Below, in pieces: positions 34,183 to 46,117 of a stretch of 64,000 bases of DNA. The DNA is from Gigaspora margarita (lineage: Eukaryota > Glomeromycota > Glomeromycetes > Diversisporales > Gigasporaceae), in contig WTPW01000570.1 of NCBI GenBank assembly GCA_009809945.1, forward strand, positions 167,654 through 231,653, read 5' to 3'. Within the stretch, counting starts at the first letter, position 1, and each line of letters opens with the position of its first letter. The position numbers were made by a program, and so were the translations under genes. Below the pieces are notes generated by a model. The model worked only from the letters and a program-made list of their open reading frames with translations, did not search any database and was not told the origin of the DNA.

Positions 34183-34651
34183 TAGTATAATAAATCCATT
34201 TTTAGCAAACAGGTTCTATTTGCACTTCATACAAGTCTGCTACCAGTAGCAGGTCTTTAAAGTCAAGTGAGTCTGGTGTCATAGAACAAGCCTACTGCAT
34301 TGTCATAAAATAATAGATATAAGCATTAATTCAAAAATTGTACTTTCTAAAATAACATATATAGCTTCAAAATAATACCTATACACATCCCAAAATAATG
34401 CATACTCCATATTAATAAAATAAGTGCTCTGAAAGTAAATTTAGTACTAAGTAAAAATTTATATTTGTTTTCAAAATAATGCCCATGCATGTTCTCAAAT
34501 AACATGCATATACTCAAATTAATACACAAGTTTGTGTTATTTTGCAATAATATGGTAAGCCCAAGCTACCTGACTTTAAAACCTACTACTAGCAGCAGGC
34601 AAGTATGAAATATAATAGAGCATATTTACCAAAAGTGGTTTCATTATACTG
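34183..34651. mobile_element. TIR element with long (~70 bp) inverted ends
   Basis: The left arm, TAGTATAATAAATCC, then GGTTCTATTTGCACTTCATA and CTGCTACCAGTAGCAGG, is matched by the right arm in reverse complement (CAGTATAATGAAACC, ATATTTCATACTTGCCTGCT). The interior is AT-rich and repeats AAATAATGC / CTCAAAATAA motifs. No clear target duplication; superfamily unassigned. Confidence 0.65.
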
Positions 34652-35586
34652 ATTATATTTACTAATTTCAGGCACCAATTGTGGAATACTATTTTAGCTC
34701 TAAAATCATATAAGCTACCTAATTCTGGACCTTACTTATACCTAAAACTATCCTGCTTTATTTAGTTGAATTCAACTAATGATAGTAATACACAATACAA
34801 TTTATTACTATTTCTGGGAGAATATTCCATCTTTTTATAAAAACAAATTTGCATAAAATTTATACTAAAAAATCTAAAAAGAGATATTCTAATTTTTTTT
34901 GCTTTTTGTTTTATTTGAAATAAAACAAAAAAAATATAATCAAAATTAGATATGTAGAATGGTGCTTTTTCAGGTATTTTTTACAAATTTATACAAATCT
35001 TTTTTATAGGGTCTCACTTTATATATCATTTGCACTAATATAACCTATACTGCTTATTCCTAATAAAAAAATCATTTAATAATATATTATATTTGCCTCT
35101 ATTGGCTAAATGCATCCAAATAGTAATATATCACATTGGGTGTTTGATATAATGTGTAAATAAAACTATATATAGTATAATATAAAAGTTTTTTGTATTA
35201 TATAAGCTTTGATGACCTTTAATTGGATGTATAGTCTTTATCACCAAAATTTTTTTTCAATTTTTGAATAGACCAATATAAAGTTTTAATAAATGAAGTT
35301 ACAGAACTAAATTTAAATTTTAATTTTAAAGTTTACAATAGATATAAAATTATTTAAAGCAATCCAGATAGCAAATGCAAATTAAATAGGTTAAAAAAAT
35401 GTTATATTCCATATATATTGTAAAAATCAATTCTGTACCTCCATAATATATATCAAAATTTCAAATAAAAAAAATGCACCCTGTGCATCTAAAAATATTT
35501 ACCAATTTTTTATATCTAAAAGTACTTTTTCATAATTTTATCAATTGAAAATCAATTATTAGAAAATAAAATGTAACTATATATAT
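34652..35586. other. AT-rich spacer, nothing recognised
   Basis: No ORF. A small hairpin TTTTGTTTTATTTG..AAATAAAACAAAA occurs at about 34,905-34,930. Confidence 0.4.
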
Positions 35587-35813
35587 TGTGGCAGCTTATG
35601 CTAAAATTGGCTTATGCTGAAAATTTAAGTTATTTTATTATAAAATTATAAAATTTTAGAGGGCTTTTTCAGGGGTATTGTTTTATATAGTTTGGTTAGA
35701 GTTTAGGGTTAGGATTATTAATAAAAGAGTATATATGGATTTTAGTAGATATCATAGTTTTAAATAGAGACCCCAGATTTTAGCATAAGCCAATTTCAGC
35801 ATAAGCCACCACA
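35587..35813. mobile_element. Foldback element, GGCTTATGCTGAAA ends, CCCTAA core (core type 1, inverted)
   Basis: The left end TGTGGCAGCTTATGCTAAAA and the right end (reverse complement TGTGGTGGCTTATGCTGAAA) each hold two tandem GGCTTATGCT(A/G)AAA motifs. On the minus strand the core (35,750-35,701) reads AAAATCCATATATACTC, then TTTATTAATAATCC and TAACCCTAAAC, almost as in the elements at 24,595 and 26,836. The flanks share ATATATT (7 bp), weak evidence in AT-rich DNA. No coding capacity. Confidence 0.75.
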
Positions 35814-37334
35814 TATATTTTTGACTTACTTAGTATATTGATCATAACAATACTTCTTATTATGCATATTTACTTATTTAATTTATTCATATTCATGTTA
35901 ACATAATCAATAAGTACAGTTTTAATAATTGACATCAATATATTTATAATTTATTTTTTATTAAATTTTTTATAAATATTAGTTTTCAACTCAAAACATC
36001 CAAAATAGATTGGCAACCCAGAGTCAATTATAACATCAGGTAGTCAGCCTATAAGAGTCATCTGCTAGCAGAATCACCAATTTTGACCCAATTATAGTTC
36101 AAATAATAGATATTCATTGGCCTTTTTTCTTAATAAAAAACATAATTATATCCACAAGTTACATAAGTTATGGGCATTTAACACAAAATAGATAGATAGA
36201 ATTATACATGTGTTCAAATTATCTGGGTAACTCAGGTTAAATATCTCAACTTAGCCATAACAATACTATTTGGGTTACCCAGATTTTAATTGATTTCATT
36301 TTAGTTCATGAGTATGAATATAATAATGCACATTAGACTTTGGCTTACCTTAAGTTGCAGATAGAACAAACCAGTTTATAATTAAGCAATAGAGGTTAAA
36401 CTAACTCAAATTATCATTTTTTTAACTATATAACTTTTGAAACTACATCACAATACCATGCTCCAATAGTATAGCTCAAGCCTGAGTCATGGTTTTTAAG
36501 AGCTAAGCCAGGACATCTAAGCAGATAACTATTTGCTACATATTTATATTTTGTAAATATAAAAAATATATTGCATAATTATTTTAATTTTAGTATTTAA
36601 TTAATATCACATTCATAAATATTTGCATACCATTTTATTTACATTCATTTAGTGCATAAACATATAGAACATATTATAACTCTAAGTCTTCAAATTAAGT
36701 TATTCAAGTCAGTAATTAGTTTATTTTATTTGTGATAATTAGTGCTTGAGTATAATAATTTGCGCATTTAAATTAGATATTTATATTCATAAATATACAA
36801 CTTGAATTCATTTTTTTATATTAATTTAGTATTAATCTAAATATTTAGTTAATAGCTGATAGATATTACTATAGCAGTAGTAATGTAACTATATAATAAT
36901 ATATATTATATGCAAAAACTCAATTTAAGAATCAACTTCTTATTTATGACAAAAATATTGGACTTTTAACAGCCCTTATCCCATGCTCAATGGCACAGGT
37001 TCTTGCTAGTACAAAAAAATAACCATTATCACACACAACAGTAAATTAAAAAAAATTTATAATCTAAAATTTTAATTTTCTAATGCATTTTGATTATAAG
37101 GTATTTTTTTTAAAATCACCAAAAACTTTTATTGAATAAATTTGCTACAGAAGAAGATCCTTTAGTACTGTTTCAAAAAACTGACTAGTAACTTATAAAG
37201 TTATTAGTAAAAATTGTTTATAATATGTTTTTGGTAATTTAAAAAAAAATCTCATTTAGAACATAGTAAATTGTGCAGTATAATCGAAATGCATTAAATC
37301 ACAAAAGAAATTAAAACTTTTCTCGTGATTATTA
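35814..37334. other. AT-rich stretch with a small hairpin at 36,208-36,292
   Basis: ATCTGGGTAACTCAGGTTA near 36,219 pairs with TTTGGGTTACCCAGAT near 36,276, making a hairpin of about 20-bp arms, perhaps a small MITE. Elsewhere no ORF or repeat was recognised. Confidence 0.4.
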
Positions 37335-37592
37335 GGCGAGACCAACTAGATTCAGTGTTTTACATTACGCCCCTCCCCTTCAGAGTAGGGGGAGAGGGTG
37401 GTTCACATAGTAAAATTTTAAAAAAATTTTTTTTCAAAAAATTTTTTTTCCAAATTGTTCTGTGACTGTAAAAATTTTCTGAAATATCCTGAAGCCCTAT
37501 ATATATTTATCTAAATTTTTTTTACTATGAGGGAAAGGGGGACTCTGAGAAGAGAGGAGTAATGTAAAACACCAAATCCAGTTGGTCTAGCC
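37335..37592. mobile_element. PIF/Harbinger-type MITE (TTA target)
   Basis: The left end GGCGAGACCAACTAGATTCA and the right end (reverse complement GGCTAGACCAACTGGATTTG) both continue into GTGTTTTACATTAC and then a CCCCTCC..CTCTGAG/AGAG tract. They are flanked by TTA (37,332-37,334 and 37,593-37,595). The middle holds runs of T and A that can extend the hairpin. 258 bp, no coding capacity. Confidence 0.85.
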
Positions 37593-37749
37593 TTATTTCT
37601 ACAAACTTATATAATTTGTCACATAAAAGAGATCAAAGATAAAATGATAGCTATTAAAAACGTTGTAGAAGAATTAGAAAGCAGATATATGGGCAATATA
37701 TAAAAAATCAAATGTTATAAAATCAGATAAAAGATATTCAACTAGTTAA

Positions 37750-37985
37750 GACTATGCAAAGTTATTTTCATTTTGCATAACCCGCTGACCCAATTTTTCC
37801 AAATTTTTATTTTTATTTTTAAATTCCTATTGTGCCAATTATTCCATTTTTGCCATTTAATTTTTTTCTCTGGTGTCACCCGTTGCTAACCTTAATTTTC
37901 CATAATTACCTGATAGGCCTGATAAAAAAAGACAAAATTTTCTGATTCCATGTTATGCAAACTGAATAATTAACTTTGCGTGATC
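37750..37985. mobile_element. MITE of the GCAAAGTTAATTTTTCATTTTGC family
   Basis: The left end GACTATGCAAAGTTATTTTC and the right end (reverse complement GATCACGCAAAGTTAATTAT) share the family's ends with 32,304, 38,011 and 45,335. The interior is the inverted counterpart of 32,400-32,535. Flanks are TAA and TTA, a three-base site with one mismatch. Confidence 0.75.
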
Positions 37986-38010
37986 TTAGATATGTATATG
38001 AATTAATTTA

Positions 38011-38109
38011 GGCCACGTAAAGTTAATTTATAAAAAAAAAAGTCTAATCTGCCAACTGGAATTTTGAAACACTAGGTTATGCAAAATGAAAAATTAACTT
38101 TGTGTGGCC
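38011..38109. mobile_element. Minimal 99-bp MITE of the same family
   Basis: Left GGCCACGTAAAGTTAATTTA and right (reverse complement GGCCACACAAAGTTAATTTT). It is essentially the two ends with about 30 bp between them, flanked by TTA and TAA. It lies 25 bp from the larger family member at 37,750-37,985. Confidence 0.75.
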
Positions 38110-38539
38110 TAATATAAACAGTAAGCAAAATTTTGCAGTATTTAATATATCAAAATATTACAAATCCAAATAGTGAATTGCCACGTATTTCAATTTTTTT
38201 TCACAACAGAAATGATTTTAAAGCAAGCTCGATTAAAATTAGGTTGAGGCATCAATTTACATGGCCAGATGATTTTTGCCAGGGATCATCAGATCAGCTG
38301 ATGAGTTTGGTAAGTGCCAGTTGATCAAGCACCAAGATAATCTTTAATTGCTCATATTTTTAAATGCCATGTGATAGTCTTCTTATCACCTATCTTCTGT
38401 GCTTGGTATCAATATGAAATTTCTTTTATCTTACTATATTCAGTGGTCCATTTTCTTGGATTTCTTGTAGTATCAGGTTGTAGTCTAGCTTATCTTTGTA
38501 ATTGAATATTTTAAGTATTTTCTATCATAATAATTACTA

Positions 38540-39083
38540 GATAGCTGTGCAATGTCATCGTGTGAAACCAGAAACAAAAGAACTTGATAGTGGTTAAATT
38601 TGAATGTTTAATATGATAAAAAAATATGCACTTTATTATCGTGATAAAACAATTATTAATGAATTTGAATTGTGATAGCTTTTTTAATCATAACTGGCTA
38701 TTAGCCTTAACATCTTGAGCACAGTTTGTACAACTAATCAAAAGCATTAAAGCATAATGACTTGACCTTATTGCTATATTAGTTTTAGCACACTGATATA
38801 TCTTGGATATAACTATAGTTTTATTGGTTAGTAGACTTACATGAAACAAATTACAAGAATTACTGAGAAATTAGTGATTATCAGATAATCTGGGTGGCAA
38901 AAAGTCAGACCAAAAATTTACAAAAAAATAGAAAAATCTAGAAAACAATCATCTAAATCTTGTAATGTAATTGTTTTTAATATTTGCTAAGATACTCTAT
39001 ATTTTTTATTAATCTAATTTTCCTTTTTATCTATTGTGGAACAATTGTTCTTGTTTTTGCACTTGTACTTGTTCTTGAACTTG
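38540..39083 (+). repeat. Repeat A, copy 3
   Basis: It starts with the TAGATAGCTGTGCAATG block also seen at 4873. From about 38,650 (AATTTGAATTGTGATAGC) it runs through TTGCTATATTAGTTTTAGCA and GAGAAATTAGTGATTATCAG to CTTGTTCTTGAACTTGAGAC at 39,070, matching copies 1, 4 and 5. This copy shows the uninterrupted site (38,869-38,885) into which the 45,335-47,593 element inserted in copy 4. Confidence 0.75.
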
Positions 39084-39317
39084 AGACTATTATACAAAAT
39101 GCATATGTAAATAAGATAGTTCTTTGTTTTTTTATGTATTCAAACAAAATGAATTATTACAAGGCCTTTTATCAAGTAATTACAATGTAATTTAATTAGT
39201 TATTCAATTGTTTACTGAATTGTGATTGCTTGATCATTTACTTGATTACATCATTCATTCTTTGTTTACTTTATAAACTCAACATTAAAATGAATTAATA
39301 TATATAAATTAATTGTA

Positions 39318-39656
39318 ATGCTACGTAAAACAATAGACATATTGTTGGCCACAGGAATATACTCCAGAAGCATGTGGGGACCAAGGTGGCATAGCATCAA
39401 TATTTTCAGTTCTGTTAACAGTACCAAAATTGGGGTTTCTGGTACTATAAGATCTAAAAGACTGAAAAGTAGTAAAGGCCTTATAGATCAATTAACAATG
39501 AATAGAGATATCAGTACTATTAATGATATCAGTGATATATATAATAAAATAGTGATAGAAACCTTAGTAGCTTTAGGATATAAAGTAGCAAAACAACTCA
39601 TAGTTCTGCCTAATCAATTAAACGTATATAATAAAGGCCTTGTGCCCTAGAAGAAA
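39318..39656 (+). other. Open frame inside the first repeat of the LTR-type relic
   Basis: A 110-residue frame (TGTIRSKRLKSSKGLIDQL, later YNKIVIETLVALGYKVAKQL). The second direct repeat at 40.9 kb carries clearly related peptide sequence (TGTIRPKSLKS, YNKVAIEALLAL), so the frame is a property of the repeat unit. No known domain recognised. Whether it was ever translated is unknown. Confidence 0.35.
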
Positions 39657-41369
39657 ATCATCCTTCGTGATAATAAATAATCCATTTGCTTATTACTTTA
39701 TACATTCTCTTGATTAATAAATAAACTGACCCAGATCTACTGCTTAAGTAGCATAAGCAGACGATTGTTTGTTTACTTTGCTTGTTCATGTGATTATACC
39801 AGTATGCTACCAGTTGATTTCTCAACAGACTGAAGAATTCTAGTGTTATTTGGTTCAACTCTCCTGCCGTACTGTGCATAGTTGAGGTTGATTAGTGCCT
39901 GGTTGCAGTTCCAAAAGGTGGATTCCAAGCCGAAGTTTGTATATTGGTATTATTATATTTTTAGAGAACAACAAGTGCATACCTTCAAAGAAAAAAGTCT
40001 TACCTATGATCATCTATCTCCGCTTGCTGAATCTAACTGCTTCTTTTGACTAAGCTGATCATAGATTACACAGGTTCTATAATTTTTGGAGCAATTGACT
40101 CGCTATAGTAGGGTGTCATTTTGGTGGTGACTGTGAGATCTGTTATCCAAAGACTCAGTAGAAGCTCGACAACAAGAAGCTCAGAAGAAGTTTATTCAAG
40201 AAGTCAAAGTTAACCCCAGACAAGCATAGAATCGTCAACAAATATAGAGCTGTTATCTTGCCTGTAGAAGTGAATTTGAATTGAATGTCCATAGTTGTTC
40301 CTTTTTCTCAATATAGCAGACATAACATTAGAAGTAGATGGTTAGAATAGAGTAGAGCGAGCTAGGGCTCTATTTTTCTGAACGTAAGAAGACAAAATGT
40401 TGTAATTTTGATTTCAAGGGACCCGTAAGCCACAATAAACAAGCCTGGTACTAGCATGTAAATAAGTACTGCACCAGGAGAAGAAATGACAAATTTAAAA
40501 GAGAACATTGGGAACATCTACTCAAGATAAGAATCAGAAATGGAAAGAAGTAAGGAAACTTCTGCATTACCTTCTGATAAGACTCAAGAGAAGCACTAAA
40601 GGAATGTCAAAGTATAGCCGAGAATGAATCCATCAGATATTCTATAGGGAAGCCACACACTATTATTACGCTGCCGCATTTACTATATGAGGGCCTATCC
40701 AAGTCTTTTACATCTGAATGACCACCTTCAACAACACTTGGTTAGTTAAACTTCACAAAGTAACTAGTTAACTGATGACCTTAAGGCTCTCATGGAACTT
40801 AGCCTTTAAGTGGAGGAGAAATGTGAGCCTCAAAAAATGTATCAGCTGTACATAGTGATCGAGGTGGCATAGAATTGATTCTTCAGTTATGATGATCAAT
40901 ACTAAAGTTGGATTTACTGGTACTATAAGACCAAAAAGCCTTAAAAGTCTTATTGATTATTTAAGAGTTAAAAGAGATATAGGTACTGTTAGTGATATTG
41001 GTGATTTATATAATAAAGTAGCAATAGAAGCTTTATTAGCTTTAGAATTTAAAATAGTGATATGACCTATAGTTCTGTTTGTTGCTTAACAGTATATAAT
41101 AAAGGCCTTGCACCCTCAGAAATATCATGGATCGCTTGGTTATTAAACATATATCTTCCTGTTACCCCTCACATTCATTAAATAAACTAATAATCTACTA
41201 CTAAGTGGCATAGTAATATGATCTTTCGTCCGTATTTCTTGTGCATGTGATACATCACCACCCTGTCCAGTTGGTTTTCAATGTACTGAAGACTAATAGA
41301 ATTACCCCCAAAGTATTGATGACCGAAGCTTTGACTTACCCACTCACCAAATATAACATGCCTTCTTCA
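39318..41369 (+). mobile_element. Relic of a non-autonomous LTR-type element
   Basis: Two direct repeats, about 39,370-39,870 and 40,845-41,320, share GGTACTATAAGA, ATATAATAAAGGCCTTG and CAGTTG(A/G)TTT in the same order. The first repeat unit is followed, near 40,118, by TCA and then TTTTGGTGGTGACTG, placed like a primer binding site. Just before the second lies a purine tract, GTGGAGGAGAAATG (40,810-40,823), placed like a polypurine tract. Only about 0.7 kb lies between, with no gag or pol motif, so it would be a TRIM/LARD-like non-autonomous element. The repeats differ a good deal, so it is old. A 1-kb palindrome follows directly. Confidence 0.5.
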
Positions 41370-42434
41370 ATATCAGTAACACGATATGTCACGTATAAAT
41401 TTTTTTTATATAAACTTATACAAAAAAACATATAACATTACTATAAACTTGTTAGGCAAGATTAGTTGCAACCTACATATTAATTTAAAATTAAATTTTG
41501 CGATTGTATAGAGCAAAAGAAGGAGAATAAACTTACCTATTCTGCCAAGTTACAGTTCTGCCATTTTTGCACAAAACGAAAATGTAACTTCTTCAAAAAC
41601 AAATATTTTCCGATTTTAAGATGAGAATCGTATGTAAAATCATGCTCCGAACAACTTTAATTAATCGGCAGAAGTAGGTTACCTTGTAAGAAAAATGGGT
41701 TATCTATGTACTAAAGTTAAAATTTATCGTTTTTCATTATTGAACTTTTTTTCTTATTAGGTAACCTACTTTGGGCTCTTAAGCAAAGTTGTTCGGCACG
41801 TAATTTTACGTCACAACTGAGGTTGAAACGCGCTTTTCGAACATTTTCTAAGCGAAAAATGGGGTTAAAGTTAGAAAAAAAAATTTTTTCTAAAAAAATT
41901 TTTTAGAAAAAAAATTTTTTTCTAACTTTAACCCCATTTTCACTTAGAAAACGTTCGAAAAGCGCGGTTCAATCTTAAATATAATGTAAAATTACGTGCC
42001 GAACAACTTTGCTTAAGAGCCCAAAGTAGGTTACCTAATAAGGAAAAAAAGTTTAATAATGAAAAACGATAAATTTAACTTTAGTACATAGATAACCCAT
42101 TTTTCTTACAAGGTAACCTACTTCTGCCGATTAAGTAAAGTTGTTCGGAGCATGATTTTACATACGATTCTCATTTTAAAATTGGAAAATATTTGTTTTT
42201 GAAGAAGTTACATTTTCATTTTGTGCAAAAATGGCAGAACTGTAACTTGGCAGAATAGGTAAGTTTATTCTCCTTCTTTTGCTCTATACAATCGCAATAT
42301 TTAATTTTAAATTAATATGTAGGTTGCAACTAATCTTGCCTAACAAGTTTATAGTAATTTTATATGTTTTTTTGTATAATTTATATATAACAAAAAACAG
42401 GTCCAAAAAGTGTAACAAATCGTGTTACTGATAT
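41370..42434. repeat. 1,065-bp near-perfect palindrome with nested inverted repeats
   Basis: ATATCAGTAACACGAT at 41,370 is the exact reverse complement of 42,419-42,434, and almost every block between pairs about a centre near 41,902 (runs of TTTTTTCTAAAAAAA). Each arm itself contains an inverted pair: CCGAACAACTTTAATTAATC (41,648) ... AGGTAACCTACTT (41,759) with AAGCAAAGTTGTTCGG (41,780). The single-stranded DNA could thus fold as a cruciform with side hairpins. The left end has a gap of about 35 bp against the right. No ORF. Probably a foldback transposable element; no clear target duplication. Confidence 0.88.
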
Positions 42435-42728
42435 GGTTGTCCAGATTTTGTTGGTTTGGTTTGGTTGGTTTTGGGTTGACCTGGAAGACCTGCCTTCTTG
42501 GTGTCAATATTTAAAAAGAGGAAGAATTTTTAAAAAAAAGCAAGTAAACAAACCTGCTCAATAGGAGATTATGCATAAAAGAATTTAAATGAACAAATTC
42601 AGAAAATTTTAAAATAGGAAGGTATAACAAGCATGTACGCACGTGCCATTGCTATTGCTCGATCAGCTACTTTATTGCTATATAAAAAACTATATGGAAA
42701 TAGGTTCGCTATTTAAGCAAGCTCTAGC

Positions 42729-42907
42729 AGGACCCCGAAATATACATAGATAGGTCAGGTTAATTATAGGGTTACTAAAAAAGGAAAGATCTGCGGAAAA
42801 ACTTCAAAAATAAGCAAAAAATTACTATAAATGGAAAAGATTTGCATAAAAAACCTCAAAAATAAGCAAACTCATACCTGACCTATCTATGTATATTTCG
42901 GGGTCCT
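42729..42907. mobile_element. TIR element, perfect 32-bp ends, 8-bp TSD
   Basis: AGGACCCCGAAATATACATA and the following GATAGGTCAGGT are matched exactly at the other end. The flanks are GCTCTAGC (42,721-42,728) and GCTTTAGC (42,908-42,915), an 8-bp duplication with one mismatch. The interior has direct repeats of AAAAACTTCAAAAATAAGCA-like units. 179 bp. The AGGACCCCGAA end is shared with the outer element at 52,494-55,070. hAT-like by target size. Confidence 0.85.
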
Positions 42908-42915
42908 GCTTTAGC

Positions 42916-44300
42916 ATTACATACTAAAACTTCAATACTGATAACAAAAGCTTCTGGACTAGGACTAATAATCCCAACTGATAAATGCATAAACTACTGA
43001 CCTTTCCTCAAATTTCTTAAAGCCCAAGGCCTAAACCACTTCCTGCCAATTACATGAAAACCCAAATATAAGAAAGATAGCTAACATTCGTCTATATAGC
43101 TAAGAAAAGAATTATTCTGCAGCCGCGGAGCCTAACTATTCACTAATAAGAGTCCTTGCACTGCTCATACAACCATGGAGCCCAAAACTGACTGCAAAGA
43201 ACTTTGTACTACTACTGTAGACATGGATCCTAACTATTCAATATGTCACCCACTTAGACCAACACTACTAATACTTGCAGGATCACTTAAAATAGGGATG
43301 GGAAGGAAATAGAGCTAGCTTTTACCAAGGTAAGCAAAAGCAAAGCAAAAGTAGCTTCCTCCCTTTAGAACAAAATCCTTATATATAAACTTTATCCCTT
43401 AGCATATGCATGCCCCTGCCCTACTTCAATATATTCAATTTACCAATACTAGAATATATTATAATATTGGTTCATTAAATAAAAAAAACTGAAAATAGTC
43501 AAAGTTGTATTGAGAGGCAATAATTTCTTTTGAGAGCTTAATGAAAATTAAAATTTAAAATATTATATGCATATGAAGGTATCACTTTAAATTATATTTG
43601 AAGGAGATAACTATAATTACAATAGTGACAAAATAATGCTTACAAAATATTTATTATTTAAAAAAAATATTAGTAAATAAAAATAAAATGAATTGAAAGA
43701 TGAATGTTCACCATATTTGCAATATAAATGACTATTAAAAAAAACTTTATGTGCTTGTTGCATTAACAATTTATTTAAATATTACATGAATTATAAGTGA
43801 GAGGGCTAGTGGGTTATCCAAAAAAGCAACAATAAAAGAAAAAAACAAAATTTCAAATAAAACTTGTAATAAATAAATGCTAAATGCAAAATGTGGCACA
43901 AAAAATAATGAGTTGTTCTCACATAGCCTTGGAGTAAGTAAGGCTATGTTGGCAGGCAAAAGCTAAAAAACAGTGATAGCATTCTACCTATGTGCTATTA
44001 TAGTATCAAGCATAGTACTGCAAACAGAACTCATGCAAAATTTAAATATATTTTTAAATAGAAAGTGAATGTTAACATTAATAAAAAATATGAGATCTTG
44101 TATAATTTTTTTTATAGGCAAATGTCAATAGACTGCTTAATTATAATAAACTTAGATTTATATATATAAACAAATTCGGATATATATAAAGCTTCAAGCT
44201 TATGATAATTCAAAATTTTTTTTATAAATAAAAAATATAAGCTTATAAAATTCCTGACTAACAATATTTAAGAATATATGCAACAAATTGAGTTATTACT
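42916..44300. other. Spacer; first 500 bp less AT-rich, unidentified
   Basis: From about 42,930 to 43,440 composition is more even, with CTGCAGCCGCGGAGCCTAAC near 43,118 and a TATATATAAACTT box near 43,380. This could be a decayed LTR-type fragment, but no paired repeat or domain was seen. The remainder is AT-rich. Confidence 0.35.
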
Positions 44301-44425
44301 GTTAATAAGGGACCCAGAAAAATTTGGTTTGGAAAATTACAAAAATTTATTTGGGTATTGACAAAGATTTGGAATATTTTGGATTTGGTTGTTATTTCGA
44401 ATTAATAAACCAAATTTTTGTAATT
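44301..44425. repeat. Small imperfect hairpin
   Basis: AATTACAAAAATTTATTTGG (about 44,336) pairs with AAACCAAATTTTTGTAATTT (about 44,408). It could be a short MITE; no target duplication seen. Confidence 0.35.
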
Positions 44426-44626
44426 TTTGCATTATTTTATAGTTAATTATAGTTAATTATTCCATGTGCTCAAAGTTTATTTTTATTCAATAAAAACATT
44501 TTATTTATAAATATATATGTTTATTTGCAAGTATAGAAAATTTTAAAAAAAATTATTTCAAAATTTTACTGCTATTAATAATTCTGAGAAATCTAACAAA
44601 ATTTTAAAGTTATACATACATAATAG

Positions 44627-44905
44627 CATGTTGTCACGGGACAGCTTTGGACAATGATTTGGACAATTTTGGACAATTTTGAACAATTAAATAAAGTAAA
44701 ATTACTTAAAATTTTATTAAGATAACCTATTTTAATTTTAACAGGAATGTGTTCAGCACCTAAAGAAATATATAGTTATATATTTTTTAGATAGATTTAT
44801 TAATTATTAAAGCCTGGACAAGCTTTGGACAATCTTGGATGTTTGGACAATTTTGGACATGAACAAGCCAAAAAAAGCTGTGGACAGCCAAAATGTACAA
44901 CACTG
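44627..44905. mobile_element. hAT-type MITE with perfect 8-bp TSD (copy 1)
   Basis: The ends are CATGTTGTCACGGGACAGCT and, in reverse complement, CAGTGTTGTACATTTTGGCT. The perfect target duplication CATAATAG lies at 44,619-44,626 and 44,906-44,913. TTTGGACAATTTTGGACAA motifs repeat near both ends. A second copy in the opposite orientation sits at 49,613-49,892. The interior AGATAGATTTATTAATTATT is common to both. Confidence 0.9.
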
Positions 44906-45109
44906 CATAATAGTACAATAGGTACACTCTGATACATTATGTCCTGGAATTTTGGTGACCCCCTGTATAAGTTCACAATACCTTATACTTATGAATTACT
45001 CATTTGATATCATATGTGTGGTTTGTGATCTCGTGACAAATGGATGTCCTATGACTTTATTCACTGCATCTTATTTACTAACTATGACACATTTCTTCAT
45101 ATTTATATT

Positions 45110-45334
45110 TTCTCATATTGATTGTTGAATTGTACTGACATTCTTGATTATAACTTGCTCACTGATATATTAGTTTTAATATTTTGATTGTGGGTTATAT
45201 AACCAATCAAATCGCATTAAGGCACAATAATGTGCCATATTAGTTTTAGTACATCTGATTATCACATTTTGAACATAACCGTGATTTTATGAATTAATAG
45301 ATCAATATAAAAATATGAATCAATAAGAAAATTA
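45110..45334 (+). repeat. Repeat A, copy 4 (left part)
   Basis: GACATTCTTGATTATAACTTG, then CCAATCAAATCGCATTAAGG and ACATTTTGAACATAAC match copies 1, 3 and 5. It stops at TTA (45,332-45,334), where a TIR element has inserted; it resumes at 47,594. Confidence 0.75.
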
Positions 45335-45544
45335 GGCCATGCAAAATTAATTTCTTGGTTTTCATAACCTGGCCAGGTCTAAAAATCCAAAATTGGAATT
45401 TTTAATTTTTTATAAATTTAGCCAATAGAAATATAGATTGCTTTAGATAGACTAATCGACTAATAACAATATTACTAGGAACGGAGTAATATATATCACA
45501 AAGTGTACCAGGAATGGCAAATTATATAAAGACTAAATATATTC

Positions 45545-45660
45545 ATTCTGTATTCTATTTTTTTCTCATGAATTTTATTTTAAAATAAGATTCTACGTGA
45601 CAAGTTTTTTTTTTATATATATTGTGCATTAGGGTAATCATTCATAATTAATATGGTGAG
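45545..45660. repeat. Segment shared with 31,183-31,335
   Basis: TCATGAATTTTATTTTAAAA, then GTGACAAGTTTTTTT and ATTAATATGGTGAG are in the same order as at 31.2-31.3 kb. Together with the minisatellite fragment at 47.2 kb it suggests that the carried gene came from a locus related to 31-32 kb. Confidence 0.6.
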
Positions 45661-46117
45661 TACAGTCATTTCACTGAAAGTTATTTAGCTGATATCACAT
45701 AGAGTTATGGTTAGTATTTGGTTAGGGCCGTGTCATTAATCACCTGATTATTTTTTATTAGAGGCCTACCCCCCTCCCTCCCTCCTTAATATAGATTTGG
45801 TCAGGTTCCTATATATAATTTCAACATATTTTATCCCCTCTCCCCTCTAAAAAATCACCTAATTTTTGTCACTCCCCTTAGTTTAGTTTCAAGTATATAT
45901 TTTAATAAATTTTTACTTGGTGTAATGTGGCTAAATAAGCGTCAGTGAAGTAAAGGCAAATCCTTATATAATTTCTAAATTTTGAAATTACTATAAGATA
46001 AAAAGTCCTTTGTATTAATTTCTTATTTAAAAAGGAATTGGTTGACAAATATATAAAGTGTGCTGCATAATTGTACATTGTTTTTTTTACGCCAAAAGAA
46101 TTTCATGCATATTTAAA

